64,000 nucleotides of DNA, taken from NCBI GenBank assembly GCA_015066405.1, contig SVOM01000001.1, positions 40,277 through 104,276 on the forward strand. Direction: 5' to 3'. The notes beneath the pieces are model-generated. The model did not search any database. It saw nothing but the letters and a program-made list of their open reading frames with translations, and was not told the origin of the DNA. Each line of letters opens with the position of its first letter. The first letter of the stretch is position 1. The DNA comes from Oscillospiraceae bacterium. GTDB lineage: Bacteria > Bacillota > Clostridia > Oscillospirales > Acutalibacteraceae. Shown in pieces: positions 43,397 to 53,990 of the stretch. The position numbers were made by a program, and so were the translations under genes.

Positions 43397-46122
43397 TGAA
43401 AGCGGCTTTTGCTTTGTATTTAAAAGAAGTAAAACGCAATATTATCAGTGTTTTGATAATTGCTTTAACAGTTTTTCTGACAGTTGTTTTAACTGCCGGT
43501 ATGCTTAGCCATGCATTCCTTTATAAAAAAAGTGCCGAAGATTATTTCGATGCAAATAAAATGTGGGATATAAAAATCACATCCAATTTAGGCTTCACAA
43601 GGGAAGATGTGATAGCCGTATCGGGTGCCAGTGGCGTTAAAAAAGCAACCGCTATAATCGCTGCCGATACAAATGCCGCCGTAAACTCGGTGGGAAACTA
43701 CGGCACCAAAATTTACGGCATCAATTTTGATGGTGTTGCCGCCAACCCCGATAGTGAGGTTTCGGCACCGCGACTTATAAAGGGCAGTTATCCTACCGAT
43801 GCAAACAGTTGTGTGGTAGTTGTATCAAACGCGCTTGAAGGCAACGTAAAAATCGGCGACACCGTATCTCTTAACAATAATACGGGTTATGCCGCTCAAA
43901 CCAGCTTTACGGTTACGGGACTTGTTTCCACACCCGAATATGCATCGTTTATAAAAACTGAAAACTCGGTTAATGATAACGGCACCCAAATGGTAATTTT
44001 TGTGCGTGATAGCGCATTTTCTCCCGATGCGCCGTTTACCGAAATAAACCTTATTTTAGATGGTAGCGAGTCGCTTGACAGTTTTTCGCGAGAGTATACT
44101 ATTTTTGTTAACACCGCTTCGGGCCCTGTAGGTGTTGTTGCGCATGAGCGCGAGCAAAAACGCGGCACGGGACTTAATGATGAATATGTCGCTAATATCG
44201 AAAAACTGCAAAAACAGTATGATTATATTAAAAATGAGGGCGAAAAAGAGCTCAAGGAATTAACCGATATTATAAAGGGAATAACCCAAAAAACCGATGC
44301 GGAGGATAAACGCTTGGCATCGGTAAAGGTAACGCTTGATATACAAAAAGCGGAGCTTGATAGCCTTGCAAATGATGCTTCATATCAGCAAAAAAAGCAG
44401 GAATATGATGAGGCACTGCTTAAATATGAGCGTGCTAAAGAAAATAACGAATTAAATAAGGGTACTGCAAAAAAGCTTGAAAATGATAAAAAGAGTATTG
44501 AGAAAAGTACCGCAAAAAAACTAGAAGAAGCCAAGAAAAATCTTGATAATGCGCTAAATAACAGCCCTGAAAACTACACACAAAAATGGGTTATGAGTTT
44601 TCGAGACGATAACGCATCATTTAAGAGTGTTGCTCACAACGCAACCCATATTGCAAGCGTATTTACTCTACTTCCCGTAATTGTTTTACTTATGGGTCTT
44701 GGTGTTGTGATTTGCATAGTGTATTTCGCCGTAAAACGCCGAAATACCGAGGCGCAAATTCTAAAAACAGTTTATGTTTTCAATAAGAAAACTCAAATTT
44801 GCTTAACCGCAACTTTAACCTTTGGTGCCGTTTTGGGTGGGGTGCTTGGTATAATATTTGCACCGCGCATAATACCTCGGGCAATTATAGCGGTGTTAGA
44901 AGATATATATAATATACCTTTTGACAGCATACAAAACGCAAATGGTTTCTCGCCCATCGTCGCTATTATACTAATAGCCGCGGTATTGCTTGGCACATTT
45001 ATATTTATAAGGCGTGGCGACCAAATAGATGGTAAAAAAGAATTTAACTATCCCGTTTTACCAAATAAAATTCCCGTATATTTGCGGGTGCTTATAAGAA
45101 ATATCTTAAAGGAAAAGTATATTTTCGCCGCTTTATCCCTTCTCCTTGCCGCACTCAATATTTGTTTGCTGTTTGCGTTGTCCGTAGGGCACAGCACCGC
45201 ACAAATAAACACAAAGCAGTATGCTAATATCGAAAAATACGATTTATCGATAGAACTAAAACCGCTTAGTGATTATAAAGCGAATGAGCCAATGATGGCT
45301 TATCTCGGGGACAAAGAATTTCTTGCCATCACTCGTGATACTGCAAAAATCACTGTTGATACGGCTAATAAGTTTATTACAGTTATAGTGCCCGAAAATG
45401 CCGAAAAACTCGGAGAATTTATATCGGCCGGCAAACTCAAACCCGATTCGGTTATTATAACAAAAGATTTTGCAAGCAAATACGGCATTAAAAAGGGAAG
45501 TGAGCTGTCGGTAGTGTTGGGTACAGTATCGGCGAAACTCACTGTAACTGATATTACCAAAAACTATGTGGGCGACTATATGTATATTCACCCGCAAAAA
45601 TATGAGCAGTTAAAGGGCGACAAACTGCTTGCCGATACATTGCTCATTAAAAATCCCAAAATTGATAATATAGCGGATGAAATTGCCGCAATTGAGAACA
45701 CCGGTATTATGTATTCGGTAACAGAAAAGCATAAGCTTAATACCGAAAAAACCGATAAACTTTCGGCCGCAATATATTTTCCGTGTGTGATAATAGGCGC
45801 TGTGCTCGTGTTCTTATTATCAGTTTTGCTTTATTCAAAACGCGATGATGATATAAAAGCACTACGCAATTCCGGTTGTAAGGCTCAGTATATCGCTTCT
45901 TACTTTGCTCTCGAAACGGCGGTGGTGTGCATAGCGGGTGCTCTACTCGGTATATTGTTATCATTACTGACACATTTACCGCTTTGCTTGATGCAGTTTG
46001 AGGGTATCGGAAAATTATCTTTCATCGCTCTTGTCCCTCTTGTTAAAACAATAGCGGTGTCGGTAACAATAACTGTGATAGCTGCCTTAGTTAACATCGG
46101 TTATAGATTTATAAAAAAATAA
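43390..46122 (+). CDS. FtsX-type ABC permease with long coiled coil
   Basis: 910 residues. Membrane helix near 15-35, extracytoplasmic domain, then a coiled coil (~270-390; KLQKQYDYIKNEGEKELKEL and KKLENDKKSIEKSTAKKLEE), followed by three helices (~425-550), a second domain and a final helix set (~790-905). That is the duplicated FtsX layout of lipoprotein or peptide exporters. It overlaps the fusion ATPase gene by seven bases, so the two are translated together and should form one complex. Substrate unknown. Confidence 0.82.
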   Translation: MVMKAAFALYLKEVKRNIISVLIIALTVFLTVVLTAGMLSHAFLYKKSAEDYFDANKMWDIKITSNLGFTREDVIAVSGASGVKKATAIIAADTNAAVNSVGNYGTKIYGINFDGVAANPDSEVSAPRLIKGSYPTDANSCVVVVSNALEGNVKIGDTVSLNNNTGYAAQTSFTVTGLVSTPEYASFIKTENSVNDNGTQMVIFVRDSAFSPDAPFTEINLILDGSESLDSFSREYTIFVNTASGPVGVVAHEREQKRGTGLNDEYVANIEKLQKQYDYIKNEGEKELKELTDIIKGITQKTDAEDKRLASVKVTLDIQKAELDSLANDASYQQKKQEYDEALLKYERAKENNELNKGTAKKLENDKKSIEKSTAKKLEEAKKNLDNALNNSPENYTQKWVMSFRDDNASFKSVAHNATHIASVFTLLPVIVLLMGLGVVICIVYFAVKRRNTEAQILKTVYVFNKKTQICLTATLTFGAVLGGVLGIIFAPRIIPRAIIAVLEDIYNIPFDSIQNANGFSPIVAIILIAAVLLGTFIFIRRGDQIDGKKEFNYPVLPNKIPVYLRVLIRNILKEKYIFAALSLLLAALNICLLFALSVGHSTAQINTKQYANIEKYDLSIELKPLSDYKANEPMMAYLGDKEFLAITRDTAKITVDTANKFITVIVPENAEKLGEFISAGKLKPDSVIITKDFASKYGIKKGSELSVVLGTVSAKLTVTDITKNYVGDYMYIHPQKYEQLKGDKLLADTLLIKNPKIDNIADEIAAIENTGIMYSVTEKHKLNTEKTDKLSAAIYFPCVIIGAVLVFLLSVLLYSKRDDDIKALRNSGCKAQYIASYFALETAVVCIAGALLGILLSLLTHLPLCLMQFEGIGKLSFIALVPLVKTIAVSVTITVIAALVNIGYRFIKK

Positions 46123-46145
46123 ACCGCCGAAATTTCGGCGGTTTT
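46121..46145. terminator. Bidirectional terminator
   Basis: AAACCGCCGAAA / TTTCGGCGGTTT stem between converging genes, T-rich on both sides. Confidence 0.82.
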
Positions 46146-46158
46146 GGAAAGATAAAAT

Positions 46159-46386
46159 TTACTTGTTGTTCTCAATATACTTAACAAGGTCTCCGATGGT
46201 TTTGATGTTTTCGATTTCTTCATCAGGAATTTCAACCTCAAACTCATCTTCAATTGCCATAAGTAATTCAACAACATCCAAGCTATCGGCACCAAGGTCG
46301 TTAGCTATATCAGATTCCATTGACATAGCATCAATATCGGAATCAAGCTGATCTGCAAGTATTTCTTTAATTCTTTCAAAAATCAT
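46159..46386 (-). CDS. acpP: Acyl carrier protein
   Basis: 75 residues, highly acidic. The phosphopantetheine serine is S35 in GADSLDVVEL. Start at 46386 with AGGAGG; the upstream ATG at 46419 is too early. A lone gene with its own promoter and a palindromic site in the leader. Confidence 0.96.
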   Translation of the reverse strand: MIFERIKEILADQLDSDIDAMSMESDIANDLGADSLDVVELLMAIEDEFEVEIPDEEIENIKTIGDLVKYIENNK

Positions 46387-46428
46387 AAATAAATCCTCCT
46401 GGGATATGGGCAACCCCATACTATAACT

Positions 46429-46449
46429 TTAGGAACACAAAGTTCCTAA
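46429..46449. promoter_or_regulatory. Palindromic operator in the acpP leader
   Basis: TTAGGAAC and GTTCCTAA arms separated by five bases, just downstream of the acpP -10. Position suits a repressor of fatty acid genes, but the sequence is not a FapR or FabT site that I recognise. Confidence 0.6.
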
Positions 46450-46453
46450 TAAA

Positions 46454-46482
46454 ATAATATGTGGAAATATGTGTTTTGTCAA
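46454..46482 (-). promoter_or_regulatory. acpP promoter
   Basis: Minus strand TTGACA, 17-base spacer, TATTAT. Confidence 0.82.
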
Positions 46483-46516
46483 CATTTTTTATTAATTTTT
46501 TTGGTGGGTGATAGTT

Positions 46517-47605
46517 TTGACTTCAAAAATCGGCAACAAATTAAAGATAGAAATTACCGGTGGAAGCCATTCCGAACAGTTAGAAGCGGTTATGGTGGGC
46601 TTCCCAAAAGGCGTTAAAATAGATGAAGAAAATATAGCACTTCAAATGGCACGCCGTGCCCCCGGTCAAGACCCAACCGCAACTGCGAGAAAGGAGCCCG
46701 ATAAGGTAGAAATTGTGTCGGGTGTAGAAAACGGCGTTACAACGGGGGAAGAAATCCGTATTGTTATTAAAAACACTAACACAAAATCGAGCGACTATGA
46801 TAATTTAAAGTATACACCGCGCCCAAATCACGCCGATTATCCCGCTTTTGTTAAATATAACGGACAAGCCGATATGCGTGGCAGTGGACATTTTTCGGGT
46901 AGAATGACGGCTCCGCTTACAGCTCTTGGCGCTATATGCCGCGAATATCTTAAAACAAAGGGCATTTTTGTTGGTGGCCACGTATTTAATATCGGCGACT
47001 GCTTTGATATTGCATTTGACCCCGTTACGGTAGACAGCGTAGTGCTCCATAAATTATCGGGCGAATATTTTGCAACAAACAGTTTTGAAGCAAAGGATGA
47101 TATGCGCCGAGTAATAGAAAACGCAAAAAAGGATGGCGACAGTATAGGCGGCGCGGTTGAAATTGCCGTTACGGGTATGCCCGTTGGTATCGGCAACCAT
47201 ATGTTTGGCGGTGTGGAAAATATAATTTCTTCGGTTGTTTACGGTGTGCCTGCCGTTAAGGGTATATCTTTTGGCGCGGGATTTGATTTCTCGTTCCTTC
47301 GCGGCAGTGAGGCAAACGACTCTTATTATTATGATGGCGATAAGGTTGTTACCGCAACCAATAACTGCGGTGGAATTGTGGGCGGTATGACAACGGGTAT
47401 GCCGATAATTATCCGTGTGGCGCTAAAGCCCACACCCTCGGTATTTATGCCGCAAAACACAGTTAATCTCGAAACCCACGAAAATGTGATGCTTCAAATA
47501 AAGGGCAGACATGACCCGTGCATTGTGCCGCGAGCTTTACCCGCAGTTGAAGCGGCGGTAGTGGTGGCCGTTACTATGCTTTTAGCGGAAGATAACGCTC
47601 TATAA
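46517..47605 (+). CDS. aroC: Chorismate synthase
   Basis: Converts EPSP to chorismate using reduced FMN. 362 residues from a TTG at 46517, seven bases after GGTGGG; a GTG at 46508 would overlap that site. Signatures GSHSEQ (near 15), RRAPGQ (near 45) and RGSGHFSGRMTAPL (near 118) are present. The first is GGSHSEQ where many homologues have GESHG, a variant found in some Clostridia. Divergent from acpP. Confidence 0.93.
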   Translation: MTSKIGNKLKIEITGGSHSEQLEAVMVGFPKGVKIDEENIALQMARRAPGQDPTATARKEPDKVEIVSGVENGVTTGEEIRIVIKNTNTKSSDYDNLKYTPRPNHADYPAFVKYNGQADMRGSGHFSGRMTAPLTALGAICREYLKTKGIFVGGHVFNIGDCFDIAFDPVTVDSVVLHKLSGEYFATNSFEAKDDMRRVIENAKKDGDSIGGAVEIAVTGMPVGIGNHMFGGVENIISSVVYGVPAVKGISFGAGFDFSFLRGSEANDSYYYDGDKVVTATNNCGGIVGGMTTGMPIIIRVALKPTPSVFMPQNTVNLETHENVMLQIKGRHDPCIVPRALPAVEAAVVVAVTMLLAEDNAL

Positions 47606-47658
47606 ATTAGTATTGCAAATTTACTTAATAACTATTATAATAATCGTTGGTGATAAAA

Positions 47659-49092
47659 ATGGCTAAGGAAAAATTAGTAAAAGAAATTACATCTATGGAT
47701 GAAGACTTTGCAAAATGGTACACTGATGTTGTAGTTAAAGCCGAGCTTATTGACTATTCATCGGTTAAGGGTTGTATGATTATTCGCCCGTATGGTTGGG
47801 CAATTTGGGAGAACATCCAAAAAATTATGGACGGTATGTTTAAGGAAACGGGACACGAAAATGTTTCTATGCCTATGTTCATACCCGAAAGCCTGCTCCA
47901 AAAGGAAAAGGACCATGTTGAAGGATTTGCACCCGAGGTTGCTTGGGTAACCCACGGCGGTAACGATAAGTTGGAGGAAAGAATGTGCGTAAGGCCGACC
48001 TCCGAAACACTTTTCTGCGACCATTATAAAAATATAATTCACTCTTGGCGCGATTTGCCAAAGCTCTATAACCAGTGGTGCAGTGTTGTTCGTTGGGAAA
48101 AGACCACCCGTCCGTTCCTTCGTTCTCGTGAGTTCCATTGGCAAGAGGGACATACTATTCACGCCTCGGCCGAGGAAGCACAGGCTGAGACAATTAGGAT
48201 GTTAAATGTTTATGCCGAGTTTGCCGAAAAGTATCTTGCTATTCCCGTTATAAAGGGCGTTAAAACCGAAAAAGAGCGTTTTGCAGGTGCAGTTAACACC
48301 TACACTATTGAAGCTATGATGCACGATGGTAAGGCGTTACAGTCGGGCACATCGCATTTCTTTGGGGATGGCTTTGCAAAGGCGTTTGGTATTCAGTTTA
48401 CCGATAAAGAGAATAAACTGTCCACTCCTTTCCAAACATCTTGGGGTGTTTCAACACGTCTTATAGGCGCAATTATTATGACACACGGCGATGATAACGG
48501 CCTTGTATTGCCGCCGGCCATCGCACCGATACAGGTTGTTGTTGTTCCGATAGCATCGCACAAAGCGGGCGTTACCGAAAAGGCAACCGAGGTTTATGAA
48601 GGCTTAAAGAAAATTTGCCGTGCTAAAATAGATTTAAGCGAGCAGTCGCCCGGCTGGAAATTTGCTGAGTACGAAATGAAGGGTGTACCGCTTCGACTTG
48701 AACTTGGTCCCAGAGACATCGAAAACAACTGCTGTGTAATCGCGCGCCGCGATAACGGGGAAAAGATAACAGTATCTCTTGATGAGCTTGAAACCAAAAT
48801 CCCCGAGCTTTTAGCGGCAGTAAATGAGGGGCTTTATGAAAAGGCACTTAATAGGCGCAACACAATGATGTATGACGCACACAATATGGATGAAATGTGC
48901 GATATTGCCGAGAATAAGCCGGGATTCATCCGCGCTATGTGGTGCGGCGAGCGTGAATGTGAGGATGCGCTTAAAGAAAAGGCGGGCGTTACCTCTCGTT
49001 GCATACCCTTTGAGCAGGTAAATATTTCCGATACATGTGTATGCTGCGGCAAAAAAGCCGATAAAATGCTCTACTGGGGCAAGGCGTATTAA
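47659..49092 (+). CDS. proS: Proline--tRNA ligase (type 3)
   Basis: Charges tRNA-Pro. 477 residues, the short ProRS lacking the INS editing domain. Class II motif 2 region ([26 protein letters not shown] is spread over ~150-175), motif 3 near the middle, an anticodon-binding domain ([10 protein letters not shown] onward) and a zinc-like C-terminal end with CVCCGK. Start at 47659 behind GGTGATAAAA. Confidence 0.95.
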   Translation: MAKEKLVKEITSMDEDFAKWYTDVVVKAELIDYSSVKGCMIIRPYGWAIWENIQKIMDGMFKETGHENVSMPMFIPESLLQKEKDHVEGFAPEVAWVTHGGNDKLEERMCVRPTSETLFCDHYKNIIHSWRDLPKLYNQWCSVVRWEKTTRPFLRSREFHWQEGHTIHASAEEAQAETIRMLNVYAEFAEKYLAIPVIKGVKTEKERFAGAVNTYTIEAMMHDGKALQSGTSHFFGDGFAKAFGIQFTDKENKLSTPFQTSWGVSTRLIGAIIMTHGDDNGLVLPPAIAPIQVVVVPIASHKAGVTEKATEVYEGLKKICRAKIDLSEQSPGWKFAEYEMKGVPLRLELGPRDIENNCCVIARRDNGEKITVSLDELETKIPELLAAVNEGLYEKALNRRNTMMYDAHNMDEMCDIAENKPGFIRAMWCGERECEDALKEKAGVTSRCIPFEQVNISDTCVCCGKKADKMLYWGKAY

Positions 49093-49103
49093 TAACGATA
49101 AAG

Positions 49104-49137
49104 AAAAAAGGAAGCAAAATTGCTTCCTTTTTTTGTT
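49104..49137. terminator. Bidirectional terminator
   Basis: AAAAAAGGAAGCAA / TTGCTTCCTTTTTT hairpin between proS and the converging YhaN gene. Confidence 0.85.
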
Positions 49138-51478
49138 ATAGATTTATTATCTCGGCACCTGCATTTTTTGCTGTTTGCTTACAGTCATTATGGCAGGTAA
49201 AGAAAATAACCTGTGCGGTATTGGAATATTGCTTTAAAAACTCCAACGCTTTTAAAAGGCGTGTGTCATCATACTGTGAAAATGCATCATCCAAAATTAC
49301 GGGCAGTCCGCCTGCATCATTGCCCATTAGCTCACTAAGGGCTAACCGTAAGGAGAAATACGCTTGATGCATAGCGCCCTTGCTTAAATATTCAAGTCCG
49401 TGCGAGCCGAAATTATCGCGGTCGGCTACTGTTATATCAAAGTTTTTTGATACGTTTATAGCATTGTATTTTCCGTTTGTAATACCTGATAAAAGCTCGA
49501 GTGCCCTCGTTTCAAGCACACCGCTAAAGCTGCGGCGCACCTCCGAGAATGCCGCCGTTAAGCCATCAAGTGCCAACGATAAATCATCAAAATACTCGTT
49601 TTGTTCATTTATTTGCTCGAGCAGTTCTCGTTTTTCTCTTTCAAGCTCGGCGGGTACCTTCAGCCCACTAAATGAAGAACGCGCTTCGGCCTTTAGCACC
49701 GCCAATTCTTTTGAAGCGGCGGCGTGCTCATCGGTAATTTCCTTTAATTCTTGGCGAATTTCCTCAAGGGTTGCCGTTGGTGCATTATCGGAGCTTACAA
49801 TAAGCGCTAATTTTTCCGTGGCTTCTGCAAGATTTTTACAATTCGTGCCCTTTGCCGCATATTCAGCCGCTACACGAAGTCTGCCTAACTCCTCAAGCAG
49901 CTCGCAGGTTCCGCTGAGCAGTGCTTTGGCTTCGGCTATGTTTGATACGGGTTTTAGCGTGCAGCAAAGCGAAATCATTTTGGAAGCAGTGGCGGCCGAT
50001 TCGTTTTGCGCTTCAAGTAGTTCAGTGCGGCGAGATATTATTTGCGCGCGCTTTTCGGTAATAATAGATTCTCCCGTTGCCGCTTTAACCGCCATATCGT
50101 TGATTTTAAGTTTAAGATTTTCGCCTTTTTGCCTTAAAACAGATAACTCATTGTTTATATTTTCAAGCTGTTTGTTAAGCAAAATGGCTTGATTTTTAAA
50201 TTCCTCGGTGTTGGGCTTGATTTTTAAAATAAATGCGAGAACAACTAAAATTACCCCGAGTGCCGCACCTGCGAAAACGATGGGGGAGAGTAATGCTCCG
50301 CCAAAAACCGATACAATGCATAAAACTGCACCGATTACGATAAGCGGTATATTAATTTTCGGCTTTGATGCAGTTATTTTTTCGTTAATTAATAAAATAT
50401 CAAGCTCAAGCTTGTCCTTTTGCCGTTCATGATTTTCGCATTGCTCGTTTATCTCATTTAGTTCGAGGTTTAGCTCTTGCGCCGTTTTGGTGTTAGCCGC
50501 CGACTCTTCCAACACTGCAACCTCATCAGTAAGCCGTGCTATTTCGCCCGATAAGGTGTCGCACCTTTCGGCTATTTTTTCGGCCTTTGCAATTATTAAC
50601 GCTAAATCATCGCAAAACTGCTTATCGGCTATATTTCCGTTTGTAAGGGTTACGGACTTTTCCTTTTTTTCATAGTCGGTAGCAACCTTTATAAACTCTT
50701 CAAGCTTTGTTTTAATTTCGAATTTTTCCGCCGCTTTAAGCCGTTCAAAGCACTCGCGCTTTTTGGCCGATATTTCATCGCATAACAGCGTTTTCTTTTC
50801 GATTTCGGCTTCTAACTCATCTTTCTTTTTAATGAGCTCTTTTTGTGCGGCAAAATCTTCGTTCAATTCATCAAGTGCGGCATTAAGTCGCACCAAAGCA
50901 CCGCCGCGGCCGGTTTTTGTTTTAATTTCCTCCATAGCCGCCGTAATGCGCTTAACCACTGCCTCGTAGGATATGTCCTCATCTCCGCTATTGGTCATAT
51001 TAGAAAGGCGCGAGTTAATATCGCCATCGGCTTCGGCATCGGCCCCAAAATAAACCGAGTTACCGATAAATACACTTTTTTCAAATGCGCCGAAATTGAG
51101 CCCGAAAAACATTGCGCCAATGTCGTCTTTGCCCGATAGAGTAGTGCTATCGCCCAAATCAAGATTATAAAGTGTTATCTTGTCGGTGGCGTTGCTGTTT
51201 TTAAATTCACGCTCAATTCGGTAGCGTGTGCCTTGGTGGAAAAAGGTGATGCTTCCCGCCATCGCACCGCCGTCAAGTGGTCGGTATTTTGTGCGCGGAT
51301 TTTTAAAAACATCGGTAATGCGGGGGCGCGAGCCGTAAAACATCATTTTGATAAACTCGGCAATGGTGGTTTTACCGTTCTCGTTTTCGCCGTATATAAG
51401 ATTAAAACCATCGGCAAAATTCAGTTTATAGTCCTTGAATTTACCAAATCCGTAGATATGTATCTTATCTATTCTCAC
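49136..51478 (-). CDS. YhaN/SbcC-like ATPase
   Basis: 780 residues. N-terminal Walker A YGENENGKTT (near 29-38), then long coiled coils (~180-340 and ~430-640) interrupted by two adjacent hydrophobic segments (~380-425; VIGAVLCIVSVFGGALL), and a C-terminal Walker B with LPVILDDAFSQYDD. The membrane hairpin within the coiled coil is a feature of YhaN-type rather than SbcC proteins. Forms a nuclease complex with the upstream metallophosphatase; overlap 14 bases. Probably DNA end processing. Confidence 0.85.
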   Translation of the reverse strand: MRIDKIHIYGFGKFKDYKLNFADGFNLIYGENENGKTTIAEFIKMMFYGSRPRITDVFKNPRTKYRPLDGGAMAGSITFFHQGTRYRIEREFKNSNATDKITLYNLDLGDSTTLSGKDDIGAMFFGLNFGAFEKSVFIGNSVYFGADAEADGDINSRLSNMTNSGDEDISYEAVVKRITAAMEEIKTKTGRGGALVRLNAALDELNEDFAAQKELIKKKDELEAEIEKKTLLCDEISAKKRECFERLKAAEKFEIKTKLEEFIKVATDYEKKEKSVTLTNGNIADKQFCDDLALIIAKAEKIAERCDTLSGEIARLTDEVAVLEESAANTKTAQELNLELNEINEQCENHERQKDKLELDILLINEKITASKPKINIPLIVIGAVLCIVSVFGGALLSPIVFAGAALGVILVVLAFILKIKPNTEEFKNQAILLNKQLENINNELSVLRQKGENLKLKINDMAVKAATGESIITEKRAQIISRRTELLEAQNESAATASKMISLCCTLKPVSNIAEAKALLSGTCELLEELGRLRVAAEYAAKGTNCKNLAEATEKLALIVSSDNAPTATLEEIRQELKEITDEHAAASKELAVLKAEARSSFSGLKVPAELEREKRELLEQINEQNEYFDDLSLALDGLTAAFSEVRRSFSGVLETRALELLSGITNGKYNAINVSKNFDITVADRDNFGSHGLEYLSKGAMHQAYFSLRLALSELMGNDAGGLPVILDDAFSQYDDTRLLKALEFLKQYSNTAQVIFFTCHNDCKQTAKNAGAEIINL

Positions 51479-52601
51479 TGAATTTCACCTCCGTATTAAA
51501 TGCTTTAAGTCCAAGTGCTGTAGCGCGGTGTATGCGTTCGGTGTTTTGCGGCTCCTCTACGGCTTTTTGTAGCATATATTTTACAAACTTGCCGCGAAGC
51601 GTGTTTTCTTTTGCCAAAAGTTCCAAATCTACCGCGATTTCGGTTTTATCTTTAACCTTGGCAAAAAATATGTCTTCAAGCAGTCGGCTTGTAATTTCGG
51701 CACAATTAATTTTAAGTGCTTCTTCGGTCCGTCCCACCAGGTCTATTTTATAGAGATTATCGGTGTATTTATCTCCGTATTTATTCTTTAAATTGCTTGT
51801 GATAATTTCGGCAACGTCTGAATTGTTTTTAGCCGCGCCAATATCAATTTGCTCGTGTCTATAGGTGCGTTTTGCGGTTTCCACAAAGGTAAGATTACAG
51901 TAATTTTTGCCGATTTCTCCGCAAATAACGCCCTTGGGACCTGTTTCATCAAATCCGTGCGGCTCAGGTGTGCCGGGGTAGGCATAATATGTGCCGCCTG
52001 CCTTTTTTATGCCCGAAAACTCGTGCACGTGGCCGAGGGCTACATAGTCCATTTTGCTGCTTTCCAAAAAGTCTATCGAAATAGGGTTGTATACGCCCGA
52101 TTTATCGGAAGATATATCCCCGTGAAGCACCATAATATTAATAAAATCATCATCTTCGGGCACTATACTGAAGCGGTCAGCACCCGCCATATAAACACTG
52201 CTAAAGGATTTGCCGTATATGCGAACTTTCCTTTCTTCGAGAGTTATGCATTCATCCTTATCGCCAAGTATAGTTACATTTTGCGGCAAATTGTATTTTA
52301 AATACGGGGAGTCAAGTGTCAACGGGTCGTGGTTACCCGCCGCAATGAAAATACGAGTATCGGGTGTTTTTTCGCATGCCGAAAAGAAGGCGGCAACGGT
52401 TGCTTCCTCCACCGAGTTATTTTCAAAAATATCGCCCGCAATCAGCAGTAAATCAATTTTGTTGCCTCGGCATATTTTGAATATATTATCACTTGTCATA
52501 TTAAGCTCGGCTTTTCTGGTTGATCCAATGCCTCCAAGACCCGAAAATTCCGCCCCTAAATGCAGGTCGGCGGTATGCAAAATACGTAATTTTTCCGACA
52601 A
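51465..52601 (-). CDS. YhaO/SbcD-like metallophosphatase nuclease
   Basis: 379 residues from a TTG at 52601 preceded by GGGGTG. Metal ligands: DLHLG near 12-16, GDIFEN near 56, GNHDP near 90, HGD near 160 and GHVHEF near 190. The order of motifs is that of Mre11/SbcD exonucleases; the shorter C-terminal cap fits YhaO. Co-translated with the YhaN-like ATPase. Confidence 0.88.
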   Translation of the reverse strand: MSEKLRILHTADLHLGAEFSGLGGIGSTRKAELNMTSDNIFKICRGNKIDLLLIAGDIFENNSVEEATVAAFFSACEKTPDTRIFIAAGNHDPLTLDSPYLKYNLPQNVTILGDKDECITLEERKVRIYGKSFSSVYMAGADRFSIVPEDDDFINIMVLHGDISSDKSGVYNPISIDFLESSKMDYVALGHVHEFSGIKKAGGTYYAYPGTPEPHGFDETGPKGVICGEIGKNYCNLTFVETAKRTYRHEQIDIGAAKNNSDVAEIITSNLKNKYGDKYTDNLYKIDLVGRTEEALKINCAEITSRLLEDIFFAKVKDKTEIAVDLELLAKENTLRGKFVKYMLQKAVEEPQNTERIHRATALGLKAFNTEVKFSENR

Positions 52602-52668
52602 AATTAACACCCCACAAAATATTTGTACTTTTATTTTAACATTAAAGTAAGTCTTTATCAAGAAAATA

Positions 52669-52697
52669 TTGCCTTTAATATTAAATTAGAGTATAAT
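52669..52697 (+). promoter_or_regulatory. Promoter of the DUF951-prfA-Sua5-coaE operon
   Basis: TTGCCT, 17-base spacer, TATAAT, 32 bases before the DUF951 start. Confidence 0.75.
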
Positions 52698-52728
52698 AAT
52701 ATAGAATATATAAGTTGGAGGGTTTGCT

Positions 52729-52917
52729 ATGGATATAAAGGTAGGAGATGTTTTGGTTATGAAAAAAACACATCCTTGCGGGGCAAATCGTTTCAAAGTT
52801 ACGAGAATAGGCGCGGATTTCAAAATCAAGTGTTTGGGTTGCGCCCACGAGATTATGCTAACGCGCGTTAAATGCGAAAAGGGCATAAAGCAGGTTGAGA
52901 GAAAGGAAGAAATTTAA
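52729..52917 (+). CDS. DUF951 protein
   Basis: 62 residues. [18 protein letters not shown] and [10 protein letters not shown] are the DUF951 pattern; the cysteines at 17, 35 and 38 might bind metal. Function unknown; small beta-barrel nucleic-acid-binding folds have been proposed. Overlaps the prfA start by one base (TAATG). Confidence 0.9.
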   Translation: MDIKVGDVLVMKKTHPCGANRFKVTRIGADFKIKCLGCAHEIMLTRVKCEKGIKQVERKEEI

Positions 52918-53990
52918 TGTTTGATAAATTAAAATCGGTTGAGGAGCGTTTTGAAGAAATAAGCTTAGACCTTACAAAGCCCGAAACCGTGTCTGATAAC
53001 GAGCTATTTAAAAAACTTATGAAGGAGCATAAGCAGTTATCTCCGATAGTTGAAAAATACCGCGAGTATGTAGCGGCAAAAAACAGTGAAAAAGAAGCAC
53101 GTGAGTTGCTTGAAGCGGGCGGACTTGATAAAGATTTTAAAGAGCTTGTTGAAGAAGAGCTTAGCGAAGCCAAGGAAAAAATAGAAGCGATATCGGAAGA
53201 GCTTAAAATATTACTGCTTCCGCGCGACCCTAATGATGATAAAAACGTTATTGTTGAAATCCGCGGCGGTGCAGGCGGTGAAGAGGCGGCGCTTTTTGCG
53301 GGTGTGCTGATGCGTATGTATTCTATGTATGCCGAATCACGCCGTTGGAAAACCGAGATTATCAGTGCTAACGAGACCGAGCTTGGCGGCTATAAGGAAG
53401 TTAGCTTTATGATAGAGGGCGAGGGTGCATATTCCCGTCTTAAATACGAAAGCGGTGTGCACCGCGTACAGCGTGTGCCTGAAACCGAAACTCAGGGTAG
53501 AATTCATACTTCGACGGTAACCGTAGCCGTGCTACCCGAAGCCGAAGAGGTGGAGGTTGAAATAAACCCTGCCGATTTGCAAATTGATACCTACCGCGCG
53601 GGCGGTGCCGGCGGTCAGCACGTAAATAAGACCGAGTCGGCAATACGTATTACTCATTTACCTACGGGACTGGTTGTTGAATGTCAGGATGAGCGCAGCC
53701 AGTATAAAAACAAGGATAAAGCGATGAAGGTTTTGCGCTCACGCCTTTATGAAATGATGATGCAAGAGCAAAATGATGCTATCGCATCCGACCGTAAGCA
53801 ACAGGTTGGCACGGGCGACAGAAGTGAGAGAATAAGAACCTACAACTATCCGCAGGGCCGCGTTACCGACCATAGAATAGGTTTAACACTTTATAAAATC
53901 GAGCAAATTTTAAACGGCGATATAGATGAAGTTGTTGAGTCGCTCATAACTCATTACCGTGCCGAAATGCTCAAAGCGGATGAAGAATAA
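52917..53990 (+). CDS. prfA: Peptide chain release factor 1
   Basis: Recognises UAA and UAG and releases the peptide. 357 residues. The catalytic GGQ is at 232-234 ([14 protein letters not shown]), preceded by the [10 protein letters not shown] segment. The C-terminal tail is complete. ATG overlaps the DUF951 stop. Followed by Sua5 with a one-base overlap. Confidence 0.97.
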   Translation: MFDKLKSVEERFEEISLDLTKPETVSDNELFKKLMKEHKQLSPIVEKYREYVAAKNSEKEARELLEAGGLDKDFKELVEEELSEAKEKIEAISEELKILLLPRDPNDDKNVIVEIRGGAGGEEAALFAGVLMRMYSMYAESRRWKTEIISANETELGGYKEVSFMIEGEGAYSRLKYESGVHRVQRVPETETQGRIHTSTVTVAVLPEAEEVEVEINPADLQIDTYRAGGAGGQHVNKTESAIRITHLPTGLVVECQDERSQYKNKDKAMKVLRSRLYEMMMQEQNDAIASDRKQQVGTGDRSERIRTYNYPQGRVTDHRIGLTLYKIEQILNGDIDEVVESLITHYRAEMLKADEE

